Shown piece by piece: positions 17,603 to 26,231 of a stretch of 64,000 bases of DNA. This stretch comes from Paraburkholderia sp. BCC1886 (GTDB taxonomy: Bacteria; Pseudomonadota; Gammaproteobacteria; Burkholderiales; Burkholderiaceae), in the NCBI RefSeq assembly GCF_900996245.1, contig NZ_CAAJGK010000034.1, forward strand, positions 62,001-126,000. The letters are read 5' to 3'. The notes below the pieces were generated by a model. It did not search any database. It had not been told where the DNA came from and saw nothing but the letters and a program-made list of their open reading frames with translations. Each line of letters starts with the position of its first letter. Within the stretch, counting starts at the first letter, position 1. A program made the translations under genes and the position numbers.

Positions 17603-18475
17603 GTGTCCGCACCGAACTTGATTCCCCACATTCGCGAGGCGCTGGCCAATTTGCGGCCGGCCGAGCGGAAAGTCGCCGAGATGGTGCTGAGCGACGTCGA
17701 CTTCGCGATGCGGGCGAGCATTACCGAACTCGCGCAGCGCGCGGACGTGTCCGAGCCGTCCGTCACGCGCTTTTGCCGGGCGATCGGCGCGCACGGACTG
17801 CGCGACTTCAAGGTGCAACTCGCGCAAAGCGTGGCAGGCGGCATGCCGTACGCGTCCACGGCGGTCGCGCGCGGTGACGATGTGCAGACCCTGATGGACA
17901 AGGTCGGCGAAGCGGCCGTGAACGGCATCACGCATGCGCGCGATGCGCTCGACCCGACGGTGGTCGAAAGTGCGATCGCGGCCTTGTCGGGGGCGCGACG
18001 CGTGTTCTTCTTCGGTGTCGGCTCCGGCTCGGGACTGGTCGCGCAAGACGCGGCGTTGCGGTTTTTGCGGCTCGATATCGCGGCGAGCGCGTTTACCGAC
18101 GGGCATCTGCAGCGGCTGTATGCCGGTCTGCTGGAACCGGGCGACGTCGCTTTCGCGATTTCGCATTCGGGTCGCAGTGTCGAAGTGAACGAGAGCATCC
18201 AGATCGCCAAGGAGCGCGGCGCGACGACGATTGCGCTGACCAATGTCGGTTCGCGCCTCGCCTGGCTGGTCGATATTCCTTTGCTGCTGCGCGTGCCGAG
18301 TCCGATCGATCCGAATACGCCCGGCGTCTCGCGACTCGTGCATCTTTGCATCATGGACGCGCTCGCGATTGGCGTCGCATTGAAAGCGGGCCCGCGCACG
18401 CTGGAGAAAATGCGGCATGCGAAAGCGCGGCTCGCGTCGCATGAACCGGAAGCGGCCGGCGACGCAAAGGGCTGA
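17603..18475 (+). CDS. RpiR-family transcriptional regulator
   Basis: The 290-residue protein has an N-terminal HTH_6 domain (about residues 1-80; ITELAQRADVSEPSVTRFCRAIGAHGL) and a C-terminal SIS sugar-phosphate-binding domain (about 120-255; VFFFGVGSGSGLVAQDAALRF, then FAISHSGRSVEV). RpiR regulators sense phosphorylated sugars or related intermediates. The GTG at 17603 has AAGGA at a seven-base distance; a GTG at 17552 is less well placed. It closes the plus-strand half of the ABC/SDR locus and probably controls both halves through the inverted repeats at 15429-15592. Confidence 0.9.
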   Translation: MSAPNLIPHIREALANLRPAERKVAEMVLSDVDFAMRASITELAQRADVSEPSVTRFCRAIGAHGLRDFKVQLAQSVAGGMPYASTAVARGDDVQTLMDKVGEAAVNGITHARDALDPTVVESAIAALSGARRVFFFGVGSGSGLVAQDAALRFLRLDIAASAFTDGHLQRLYAGLLEPGDVAFAISHSGRSVEVNESIQIAKERGATTIALTNVGSRLAWLVDIPLLLRVPSPIDPNTPGVSRLVHLCIMDALAIGVALKAGPRTLEKMRHAKARLASHEPEAAGDAKG

Positions 18476-18496
18476 CGGCCTCGCCTGGCCGCGCGT

Positions 18497-19534
18497 CTAG
18501 CCGCGCGCCTCGCGCGCGCCGGACACATGGTCCGCCGTCGATTGCCGGCGCACCAGCACCGGCGCCGGTGCAGTAATGGCCTGCACGTGCTGCGCATCGG
18601 GCTCTTCGATGAGCCGGATCAGCAAGTCGATAGATGCTTGCGCAATCGCTCCGGTGTTGATCGCCACCGTGGTGAGCGACGGCCGTACCTGGTGCGCGAG
18701 TTGAATGTCGGTAATGCCGACGACCGACACGTCTTCGGGCACCCTGCGGCCCAGCGTCGCGAGCGCCTGCAACGCGCCGATGGCCAGCAGGTCGTTGGTC
18801 GCGAACAGCGCGCTCAAATCCGGCTTGCGGCTCATGAGTTCGAGGCAGGCCGTAAAGCCGGCGTCGATCGTATCGGGAATTTCGCGCACGGCGGCGTCGT
18901 CCGGTTCGAGTCCGGCCTCACGCATGACCGTGCGAAAACCCGCGGCGCGCGCATCCTGCAAGCCGCCGCAGCCATCCCCGATCAACATGCCGATGTCGCG
19001 ATGCCCAAGCTCCAGCAAATGCTGCGCGGCGAGCGTGCCGGCATACGCGAAGTCCACGGCGACGCAGGGCAGCGCGGGCAACTGCTCGGGGTGTTCCCAC
19101 ATGCTCAACACGATGGGCGCGCCGACCGCCGCTGACTCGCATAGCTCGTTGATGGCGATGTCGGTGTTCAGCACCAGCACACCTTCGGCGAGCGTGCCGG
19201 CAATCTGCGTGAGATACGCGCGGCCGATCTCCGCGTCGTCGTCGGTATTGCAGACCATCAGGAAGTAACCGGAACGACGCGCCGCGCGTTCTGCCGCGAG
19301 CACGAACTCCGGATAGAACGGATTGGCGATGCTCGACAGCATGAGCGCGAGCGTGGACGAACGTCCTTCGGCCAGCGCGCGTGCATTGAGATTGGGCCGG
19401 TAACCGAGTTCGCGAATCGCGCGCATGACCCGTTTAGCCGTCTCGGGACGAACCTTGTTCGGGTTGCGCAGCACGTTCGAGACGGTCGCGGCCGTGACGT
19501 CGGCAAGACGCGCGACATCGCTTAGCGTGGCCAT
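18497..19534 (-). CDS. LacI-family repressor of the beta-galactoside locus
   Basis: The 345-residue protein has a complete LacI/GalR headpiece (residues 3-57; LSDVARLADVTAATVSNVLR, hinge helix NLNARALAEG) and a periplasmic-binding-protein-like sensor domain. It is divergent from the ABC/galactosidase operon at 19758-28708. Two palindromes with the CG-centred symmetry expected of LacI-family sites sit in the intervening region, so it most likely represses that operon and perhaps itself, released by a galactoside or galactose. It is convergent with the RpiR gene, with 21 bases between the stops. Confidence 0.92.
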   Translation of the reverse strand: MATLSDVARLADVTAATVSNVLRNPNKVRPETAKRVMRAIRELGYRPNLNARALAEGRSSTLALMLSSIANPFYPEFVLAAERAARRSGYFLMVCNTDDDAEIGRAYLTQIAGTLAEGVLVLNTDIAINELCESAAVGAPIVLSMWEHPEQLPALPCVAVDFAYAGTLAAQHLLELGHRDIGMLIGDGCGGLQDARAAGFRTVMREAGLEPDDAAVREIPDTIDAGFTACLELMSRKPDLSALFATNDLLAIGALQALATLGRRVPEDVSVVGITDIQLAHQVRPSLTTVAINTGAIAQASIDLLIRLIEEPDAQHVQAITAPAPVLVRRQSTADHVSGAREARG

Positions 19535-19645
19535 GGTGAATGCGAGGTAAGCAAAGGAAATCCCACACTGAGAGACGTTGATTCAGATGTTGCCTTTAGC
19601 ACGCCGGCTTTGTTAAGTTTTGCCTCAACAACATTGGAGACAGAC

Positions 19646-19741
19646 ATGCACAGCCGATCGAACGGATTTCAGTTTAAGCGCTTAAATGACCGCCGCGCAA
19701 GCCTTTGCGCGATTTTTTTCAGCGCGGATTTAACCGCTTAA
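19646..19741 (+). CDS. Possible 31-codon leader ORF upstream of the galactoside operon
   Basis: An ATG at 19646 with GGAG six bases upstream opens a 31-codon frame that ends at 19741, 16 bases before the ATPase start. It runs through both LacI-type palindromes and through the intrinsic terminator at 19694-19719. The peptide is not similar to anything I recognise. It may be a true leader peptide, whose translation would affect the terminator, or a chance frame behind a good ribosome site. Confidence 0.35.
   Translation: MHSRSNGFQFKRLNDRRASLCAIFFSADLTA
19673..19686. promoter_or_regulatory. LacI-type operator O1, perfect palindrome
   Basis: TTTAAGCGCTTAAA is a perfect 14-bp palindrome with the central CG usual in LacI/GalR-family operators. 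It lies 139 bases upstream of the repressor start and 72 bases before the ATPase start. Its core recurs in the site at 19728-19743, centred 56 bases further on. Confidence 0.75.
19694..19719 (+). terminator. Intrinsic terminator/attenuator in the operon leader
   Basis: CGCGCAA and TTGCGCG form a seven-bp stem with a four-base loop (19694-19711), followed by A and seven T residues (19713-19719). This is the canonical Rho-independent form, yet it lies between the divergent regulator and the first gene of the operon it would stop. A promoter upstream would be attenuated here; a promoter downstream of it would be insulated. Confidence 0.6.
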
Positions 19742-19743
19742 AT
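19728..19743. promoter_or_regulatory. LacI-type operator O2
   Basis: ATTTAACCGCTTAAAT is palindromic at all but one base pair and shares its arms with O1. It ends 14 bases before the ATPase ATG, where bound repressor would block initiation or elongation. A weak -10-like TTTAAC overlaps it, 18 bases after TTGCGC. Confidence 0.75.
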
Positions 19744-19757
19744 CGGGGAAAACCATT

Positions 19758-20918
19758 ATGTCGGCCATTTCCCTGACGAATATCCAGAAGCGTTTTGGCG
19801 CGAATGCGCCGGTTATCCGCAATCTGAATCTGGAGATTGGCGCGCATGAGTTCTGTGTGTTTCTCGGACCGTCGGGTTGCGGCAAATCGACGTTGCTGCG
19901 CATCGTCGCCGGACTCGAAGATCAGACCGACGGCGACGTGACGATCGGCGGCCGCTCGATGAACGCCGTGCCCGCTGCCGAGCGTGGTGTCGCGATGGTG
20001 TTTCAAAGCTATGCGCTGTTTCCGCACATGTCCGTATTCGAGAACATGGCGTTCGGTTTGAAGCTCGCGAAAACGCCGAAGGCGGACATCGAGCGCAAGG
20101 TTCGCGAGGCCGCCCGCATTTTGCAACTCGACGCGCTGCTCGAGCGCAAGCCGCGCGAACTCTCGGGTGGGCAGCGTCAGCGCGTCGCCATCGGTCGCGC
20201 TATCGTGCGCGCGCCGGGCGTGTTCCTGTTCGACGAACCGCTGTCGAACCTCGACGCTGCGCTGCGTGGCCAGACCCGCGTCGAAATCGCGCGACTGCAT
20301 CAGCGGTTCGATCAGGCCAGCGTGGTCTATGTCACGCACGACCAGATCGAAGCAATGACGCTCGCCGATAAAGTCGTGCTGCTGCACGCGGGTGCCGACA
20401 CCCAACGCCTTGGCAGCATCGCGCAGATCGGTGCGCCGCTCGATCTCTATCACCGGCCCTGCTCGAAGTTCGTCGCGGGCTTCATCGGCTCGCCGCGGAT
20501 GAACTTTATCGAAGCGGAAGTCGACACCGCCGGCAACGACGCCGTGCTGGTTCGGCCGCTGCAAGCGGACGCCGCGCAAGCGCCGCTGCGCGTACAGGTG
20601 AACGGCGCGCGTCTTGCACGCGGCCAGCGCGTGAGCGTGGGCATTCGCCCCGAACATATCCGTCTCGACGGCGACGCGCAAAGTTTCGCGGTGACGTCGC
20701 TACTCACCGAGCAACTCGGCGAGCACAGCTATCTGCACGTCGAATACGCGGGCGGCACGCTGATCGCGAAAGCACCCGGCGATCTGAACGCGCGCGGCGG
20801 CGAACGACTGTCGCTGCGGCTGCCCGCCGAGGCGTGTCATCTGTTCGATGAAGCGGGGCTGGCTCTGGAGCGCACGGTGAGCACGACCGGCCAGCGCGTC
20901 GTGCTGCAAACGGCCTGA
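19758..20918 (+). CDS. ABC sugar importer ATPase (MalK/MsmK type)
   Basis: The 386-residue ATPase contains Walker A GPSGCGKST, Q-loop MVFQSYALFPH, signature LSGGQRQRVAIGRA, Walker B VFLFDEPLSNLD, switch VTHDQIEAMT and a C-terminal TOBE regulatory domain. It is the first gene of an operon that continues with a binding protein, two permeases and two beta-galactosidases, so it energises uptake of a beta-galactoside or galacto-oligosaccharide. It resembles the ATPase at 16453 but belongs to a separate locus with its own LacI repressor. The ATG lies directly downstream of operator O2. Confidence 0.92.
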   Translation: MSAISLTNIQKRFGANAPVIRNLNLEIGAHEFCVFLGPSGCGKSTLLRIVAGLEDQTDGDVTIGGRSMNAVPAAERGVAMVFQSYALFPHMSVFENMAFGLKLAKTPKADIERKVREAARILQLDALLERKPRELSGGQRQRVAIGRAIVRAPGVFLFDEPLSNLDAALRGQTRVEIARLHQRFDQASVVYVTHDQIEAMTLADKVVLLHAGADTQRLGSIAQIGAPLDLYHRPCSKFVAGFIGSPRMNFIEAEVDTAGNDAVLVRPLQADAAQAPLRVQVNGARLARGQRVSVGIRPEHIRLDGDAQSFAVTSLLTEQLGEHSYLHVEYAGGTLIAKAPGDLNARGGERLSLRLPAEACHLFDEAGLALERTVSTTGQRVVLQTA

Positions 20919-20988
20919 AACAACCGATGCATCAACCGCCGTCCGCAACGATCGGACGGTCAACCACGCAGTTCTAGGAGACAACACG

Positions 20989-22272
20989 ATGATTACCCAG
21001 CACCTGAGTCGCCTCGCCGGGCTCGCTTCCTTCAAACGAGGTTCGATTGCCGCGGCGTGTGCCGTGTCGGCAATCCTGTTGAGCGGCGCGATGACCGACG
21101 CGCAGGCGGGCCAACTGAACATCAACGTGTCGGCACGCGGCAATCAGCGCGCGACCTGGCAGGACGCGTTCGACAAGTTCAAGAAGGCGAACCCCGACGT
21201 CGATCTGAAAGTGACCTACGTGACCGAAGAAGCGTACAAGGTGCAGATGGGCGGCTGGCTCGCCACCGATCCGCCCGATCTGGTCTCGTGGCACGACGGC
21301 GAGCGCATGGCGTATTACGCGCGGCGCGGCCTGCTCGACGACCTCTCGGGAGATTGGGCGAAGAACGGCTGGAGCCAGCAATATGCGTCGGTGAAAGAGG
21401 CGTCGACGTATGGCGGCAAGCAGTATGCCGCGCCGCTCGGTTACGACGCGTATGGCTTCTTCTATCGCAAGGACCTGTTCCAGAAAGCGGGCATTACCAG
21501 CGAACCGAAGACGTGGGACGAATTCCTCGACGCGTGCAAGAAACTCAAGGCGAGCGGCGTCGCACCGATTGCCGTCGCCGCGCGCGATAGCTGGACGCTG
21601 GCCGCGTGGTTCGATTATCTCGACCTGCGCATCAACGGCAATGCGTTTCATCAGAAGGTGATGGCCGGCGAGATTCCGTACACCGACCCGCGCGTGAAGA
21701 AGGTCTACACGACCTGGAAGACGTTGATGGACGATCACTACTACATCGACAACGCGCTCTCGTACGACCTCGATTCGATTACCCCGTTCCTCGCCAACGG
21801 CAAGGCGGCCATGATGCTGATGGGCACGTTCTTCTCCGCAGGTCTGCCGGCGAACGTGAAAAGCCAGATGGGCTTCATGCGCTTTCCCGTGATCGACCCG
21901 AAGGTGCCGACCGCGGAAGACGGTCCGGTCAACGTGCTGCTGATTCCCGCCAAGGCGAAGAACAAGGTCGATGCGCACCGCCTGATCGCCTTCATGGAAA
22001 CGCCGGAAATCAACGCAGACCTCGCGCGCGGCTGGGGCCAGTTGCCGTCCAACAGCAAGGCGGCCGAACCGGAAGATCCGATTTCGAAAGTCGGCTTCCA
22101 GACGCTCGCCAGCACGACCGGCGGCATCGCGCAGTTCTACGACCGCGACATGACCAAGGAAATGGCCGACGAAGGCATGAAGGCGATGCAGCAGTTTTAT
22201 AGCGACCCGTCGCAGCTCGATGCACTGCTCGTGCGTCTCGAAGCGACCCGCAAGCGGATCTATCACAAGTAA
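20989..22272 (+). CDS. ABC transporter oligosaccharide-binding protein
   Basis: The 427-residue protein has a signal peptide that ends near residue 40 (TDAQAG, then QLNINVSARGNQ) and a cluster-B sugar-binding fold with WDEFLDACKKLKASGVAPIAV and KNKVDAHRLIAFMETPEINADLA. It binds the transported sugar in the periplasm and hands it to the permeases at 22373-24156. TAGGAGACAACACG gives a good ribosome site. Because the operon ends with GH42 and GH35 beta-galactosidases, the ligand is likely a short beta-galactoside, for example from plant galactan. Confidence 0.92.
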   Translation: MITQHLSRLAGLASFKRGSIAAACAVSAILLSGAMTDAQAGQLNINVSARGNQRATWQDAFDKFKKANPDVDLKVTYVTEEAYKVQMGGWLATDPPDLVSWHDGERMAYYARRGLLDDLSGDWAKNGWSQQYASVKEASTYGGKQYAAPLGYDAYGFFYRKDLFQKAGITSEPKTWDEFLDACKKLKASGVAPIAVAARDSWTLAAWFDYLDLRINGNAFHQKVMAGEIPYTDPRVKKVYTTWKTLMDDHYYIDNALSYDLDSITPFLANGKAAMMLMGTFFSAGLPANVKSQMGFMRFPVIDPKVPTAEDGPVNVLLIPAKAKNKVDAHRLIAFMETPEINADLARGWGQLPSNSKAAEPEDPISKVGFQTLASTTGGIAQFYDRDMTKEMADEGMKAMQQFYSDPSQLDALLVRLEATRKRIYHK

Positions 22273-22372
22273 GCCGCAATAAAGCCGCAATAAAAGCCGC
22301 GCCGCAGTGTCCCGTCACGGCGACGGGACGCTGCCCGCCCCGCGCACCGGCAACATCATCACGAGGTCTCAC

Positions 22373-23275
22373 ATGTCCACATCGATCGACCGGCTGCCCG
22401 CCACGCGCGCCCGCCGGACGTCCAGGACCGGACGCGCGCGCAACCGGGCGGCGCTGTTCTTTCTGCTGCCGGGCTGCGCGCTGTTCGCGCTGTGCGTGCT
22501 CTATCCGATCGTCAGCAGCATCTCGCTCAGTTTCTACAACTGGGACGGCATGACGCCGAAGACTTTCGTCGGCTTCGCCAATTACATCGAGCTGTTCCAG
22601 GCCGACACGTTCTACGTCGCGCTGAAGAACAACCTGATCTGGCTGGTGTTCTTTCTGCTCGCGCCGCCGTTCGGACTGATGTTCGCGTTGTATCTCAACC
22701 AGCAGGTCAGAGGCATGCGCGTCGTGAAGTCGCTGTTCTTCGCGCCGTTCGTGCTGTCTGGCGTCGTGGTCGGTCTGGTGTTCAGCTGGTTCTACGATCC
22801 GACTTTCGGTTTGCTCAAGGTCATTCTGGGTCGCGGCATTCCGGTGCTGGGCGACGCGCATACGGTCACGTTCGGCATCGTCTTCGCCGCGCTCTGGCCG
22901 CAAACGCCGTACTGCATGGTGCTCTATCTCACCGGCCTCACGTCGATCAACCCCGAAGTGGTCGAAGCCGCGCGCATGGAAGGCGCAAAGGGCTGGCGCC
23001 TGCTTTGGCACGTCATCCTGCCGCAACTGCGCCCGGCCACCTTCATGGCGGTCGTGCTGACCGTGATCGGCGCGTTGCGCAGTTTCGATCTGATCGCGGT
23101 GATGAGCGGCGGCGGACCGTTCGACAGTTCCACCGTGCTGGCCTATTTCATGTACGACCAGGCCATCAAGTATTACCGCGAAGGCTATTCCGCCGCGATC
23201 GCGGTGGTGCTGTTCGCCATCATGCTGGTCTACATCGTGTTCCATCTGCGCCGAATGCTCCGCGAAGAACGCTGA
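22373..23275 (+). CDS. ABC sugar permease (MalF/UgpA type)
   Basis: The 300-residue permease has an Arg-rich cytosolic N terminus, six membrane helices beginning with FFLLPGCALFALCVLYPI, and the EAA loop EAARMEGAKGWRLLWHVILP near residues 200-220. It forms the channel with the next gene. The ATG at 22373 follows ACGAGG; earlier in-frame codons lack similarity. The spacing to the next gene (29 bases) and the shared strand place it in the galactoside operon. Confidence 0.92.
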   Translation: MSTSIDRLPATRARRTSRTGRARNRAALFFLLPGCALFALCVLYPIVSSISLSFYNWDGMTPKTFVGFANYIELFQADTFYVALKNNLIWLVFFLLAPPFGLMFALYLNQQVRGMRVVKSLFFAPFVLSGVVVGLVFSWFYDPTFGLLKVILGRGIPVLGDAHTVTFGIVFAALWPQTPYCMVLYLTGLTSINPEVVEAARMEGAKGWRLLWHVILPQLRPATFMAVVLTVIGALRSFDLIAVMSGGGPFDSSTVLAYFMYDQAIKYYREGYSAAIAVVLFAIMLVYIVFHLRRMLREER

Positions 23276-23304
23276 GCCACGCTTTCCGTTTCAGGAGAAA
23301 CGAC

Positions 23305-24156
23305 ATGTATCCGCTTCCCGTCGAACGCTGGAAACCGTGGAGCCGTGTGCTCTACAAAGCGTCGCTGCCGCTCGCGCTATTCGTGTGGCTGCTGCCGATG
23401 CTCGCCGTGCTGGTTACGTCCATCCGCTCGTCGGACGAACTGTCGCAAGGCGATTACTGGACATGGCCCAAACACTTCGCGTTGATCGACAACTACGGCA
23501 CGGCCATTACGCAGACGCCGATGCTGCATTACTTCGCCAACAGCGTGCTGATTACGGTGCCGTCGGTATTGGGCGCGATCCTGCTGGCGTCGATGGCGGG
23601 TTTCGCACTGGCCACGTATCGCTTCCGCGGCAACATCGTCGTGTTGTTCACGTTCGTGGCTGGCAACTTCGTGCCGGTGCAGATCCTGATGATTCCCGTG
23701 CGCGACATGGCGCTGAAGGTGGGGCTCTACAACACGGTGTGGGCGCTGATCATTTTTCATATCGGTTTTCAGACCGGTTTCTGCACGCTGTTTCTGCGTA
23801 ACTTCATCAAGCAGTTGCCATTCGAACTGATCGAAGCGGCGCGCGTGGAAGGCGCGAGCGAATGGACCGTCTATGCGCGCATCGTATTGCCGCTGATTCG
23901 CCCGGCGCTCGCCGCGCTCGGCATTCTCGTCTTCACCTTCGTGTGGAACGACTACTTCTGGGCGCTGTGTCTCACGCAAGGCGACGACGCCGCGCCGTTG
24001 ACCGTCGGCGTCGCGGCGCTCAAGGGGCAATGGACGACCGCGTGGAATCTCGTCGCGGCGGGCTCGGTGCTCGCGGCCTTGCCGTCGGTGCTGATGTTCT
24101 TCGCGATGCAGAAACACTTCGTCGCGGGCCTGACGTTCGGCGCGAGCAAAGGCTGA
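23305..24156 (+). CDS. ABC sugar permease (MalG/UgpE type)
   Basis: The 283-residue permease has six membrane helices and the EAA loop EAARVEGASEWTVYARIVLP near residues 180-200, which contacts the ATPase at 19758. Conserved GNFVPVQILMIPVRDM precedes it, as in lactose/raffinose-type MalG homologues. The ATG at 23305 has CAGGAG upstream. It is the second permease of the galactoside importer and is followed after about 100 bases by the GH42 gene. Confidence 0.92.
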   Translation: MYPLPVERWKPWSRVLYKASLPLALFVWLLPMLAVLVTSIRSSDELSQGDYWTWPKHFALIDNYGTAITQTPMLHYFANSVLITVPSVLGAILLASMAGFALATYRFRGNIVVLFTFVAGNFVPVQILMIPVRDMALKVGLYNTVWALIIFHIGFQTGFCTLFLRNFIKQLPFELIEAARVEGASEWTVYARIVLPLIRPALAALGILVFTFVWNDYFWALCLTQGDDAAPLTVGVAALKGQWTTAWNLVAAGSVLAALPSVLMFFAMQKHFVAGLTFGASKG

Positions 24157-24257
24157 CGCAGCCAGATCCGACGGCGTACCGGAAACGCCGACTACTTCAT
24201 CTGCCGCCGCATGGCTTGCCGTGCGCGCCGCACTTCGCTTTCCTGGAGAAATGAACA

Positions 24258-26231
24258 ATGCAACTGGGTGTCTGCTACTACCCCGAACAATGGCCCGAAT
24301 CGATGTGGGCCGACGACGCCCGCCGCATGGTCGAACTCGGCATTACGCATGTGCGCATCGCCGAATTCGCCTGGAGCCGGATGGAGCCGCGCGCGGGCGC
24401 CTACGACTGGAGCTGGCTCGATCGCGCGGTGAGCACGCTGGCCGACGCCGGTCTGAAAATCGTGCTCGGCACGCCGACCGCGTCGCCGCCGAAATGGCTG
24501 GTGGATGCGATGCCCGACATCCTGCCGGTGCGTGCCGACGGCACCACGTGGCATTACGGTTCGCGACGTCACTACGACATGTCGAGCGAGGCGTACCGGC
24601 GCGAAGGCTTGCGCATCGTCGAAGCGATGGCCGCGCGTTATGGCGCGCATCCCAATGTGATCGCGTGGCAGACGGACAATGAACTCGGCTGTCACGATAC
24701 CGTGCCGAGCTATTCGCCGGCGGCGCGCGCGCGTTTTCAGGGATGGCTCGCCGCGCGTTATGAAACCGTCGAACAGTTGAACGAGCGCTGGGGCAATGTG
24801 TTCTGGAGCATGGAGTATCCGTCGTTCGAGACGATCGAACTGCCGCATCTCACGCCCACCGACGCCAATCCCGTTCATCTGCTCGACTTCCGCCGGTTCA
24901 TGTCCGACGAAGTCGCGAGTTTCCATCGCGAGCAGGTCGACGTGTTGCGCCGTTACGCGCCACATGCGGACATGCTGCACAACTTCATGGGCTTCTTCAC
25001 GACCTTCGATCACTACCGCTTTGCGGCGAACGGCAGCATCGACGTCGCGACGTGGGACAGTTATCCGATTGCGCGCACCGAGGTCATCGCGCTGAGCGAG
25101 GACGACAAGGCGCGTTATGCGCGCACCGGTCACCCGGACGTGTCGGCCTTCGATCACGACCGCTACCGCGCGATCGGCAACGGCCGTTTCTGGGTGATGG
25201 AGCAGGAAGCGGGGCCGGTGAACTGGGCGCCGTGGAATCCGGTGCCGGCGCCCGGCATGGTGCGTCTGTGGGCGTATGAAGCCCTGGCGCACGGCGCGGA
25301 GCTGGTGTCGTATTTCCGCTGGCGGCAGGCGCCGTTCGCGCAGGAGCAGTTGCATTCGGGTCTTAATCTGCCGGACAACACGTTGTCGCCAGGTGGGCGC
25401 GAAGTGGCGCGCGCAGCGCGGGAAATCGCGCAATCCGACACGCTCGCCAAACTGAAGCAAGGCGGCGCGGGCTCGCGTGCGCCGGTGGCGCTGGTGTTCG
25501 ATTACGAAACGCAGTGGATCTTCGAGATTCAGCGGCACGCCAGGGCGTTCGATTATCAGACGCTCGCGTTCGAGTACTACCGGACGCTGCGCGAGATGGC
25601 GCTCAACGTCGATATCGTGTCGGCCGACGCGGACCTGTCGGGCTACGCGCTGGTCGTCGTGCCGAGCCTGGCCAGGCTGCCGGCCGGCTTCGTGCAGAAG
25701 ATGGCGGCGTCGAACGCGCAATGGCTGATCGGTCCACGTACGGGGTCGAAGACCGAAGACTTCGCGATTCCGCCTGAACTGCCGCCAGGTGCGTTGCAGT
25801 CGCTGTTGCCGGCCAAGGTGATCGAAGTCGATTCGTTGCGGCCGACGCTGCAACCCGCCACGACCTTCGACGGCGTCGAAGGGATCGCGTTGCACTGGCG
25901 CGAACATCTGGAAGCGCGCGACGGCGTCGAAGTGCTCGCGCGTTTCGACGATGGCTGGCCGGCGGTCATCGCTAAGGATCACGTCCGCTACGCGGCGGCG
26001 TGGTTCGATGCGCCGCTGCATCGCGCGCTGGTGGAGCACGCAGCGCGCGCGGCGGGACTTACGGTCGCGCGACTGGCCGAAGGCCTGCGCGTGCGCCGGC
26101 ATGGCGACGTGACATTCGCATTCAACTTCGGCCCGCAGTCCGTCGATGCACCGGCGCCCGCGGACGCGCGCTTCGTGCTCGGCGAGCGCACGCTCGGCAC
26201 CGCCGACGTCTGCGCGTGGCTCGCCGCATGA
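24258..26231 (+). CDS. GH42 beta-galactosidase
   Basis: The 657-residue enzyme matches glycoside hydrolase family 42 over its whole length. It begins with the TIM-barrel segment LGVCYYPEQWPESMW, has the acid/base glutamate E142 in WQTDNELG and the nucleophile E315 in WVMEQEAGP, followed by the trimerisation and small C-terminal domains. No signal peptide is present, so it cleaves imported beta-galactosides (commonly beta-1,3/1,4/1,6 oligosaccharides) in the cytosol and releases galactose. CTGGAGAA precedes the ATG. Its stop overlaps the start of the GH35 gene by four bases, suggesting coupled translation of two galactosidases with different linkage preferences. Confidence 0.95.
   Translation: MQLGVCYYPEQWPESMWADDARRMVELGITHVRIAEFAWSRMEPRAGAYDWSWLDRAVSTLADAGLKIVLGTPTASPPKWLVDAMPDILPVRADGTTWHYGSRRHYDMSSEAYRREGLRIVEAMAARYGAHPNVIAWQTDNELGCHDTVPSYSPAARARFQGWLAARYETVEQLNERWGNVFWSMEYPSFETIELPHLTPTDANPVHLLDFRRFMSDEVASFHREQVDVLRRYAPHADMLHNFMGFFTTFDHYRFAANGSIDVATWDSYPIARTEVIALSEDDKARYARTGHPDVSAFDHDRYRAIGNGRFWVMEQEAGPVNWAPWNPVPAPGMVRLWAYEALAHGAELVSYFRWRQAPFAQEQLHSGLNLPDNTLSPGGREVARAAREIAQSDTLAKLKQGGAGSRAPVALVFDYETQWIFEIQRHARAFDYQTLAFEYYRTLREMALNVDIVSADADLSGYALVVVPSLARLPAGFVQKMAASNAQWLIGPRTGSKTEDFAIPPELPPGALQSLLPAKVIEVDSLRPTLQPATTFDGVEGIALHWREHLEARDGVEVLARFDDGWPAVIAKDHVRYAAAWFDAPLHRALVEHAARAAGLTVARLAEGLRVRRHGDVTFAFNFGPQSVDAPAPADARFVLGERTLGTADVCAWLAA

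Noticed and set aside
22492..24156. 554-codon frame running through both galactoside permeases
   Set aside because: Only the part from 23305 is a permease; the upstream part is a shadow of the first permease and an ATG with CAGGAG stands at 23305.
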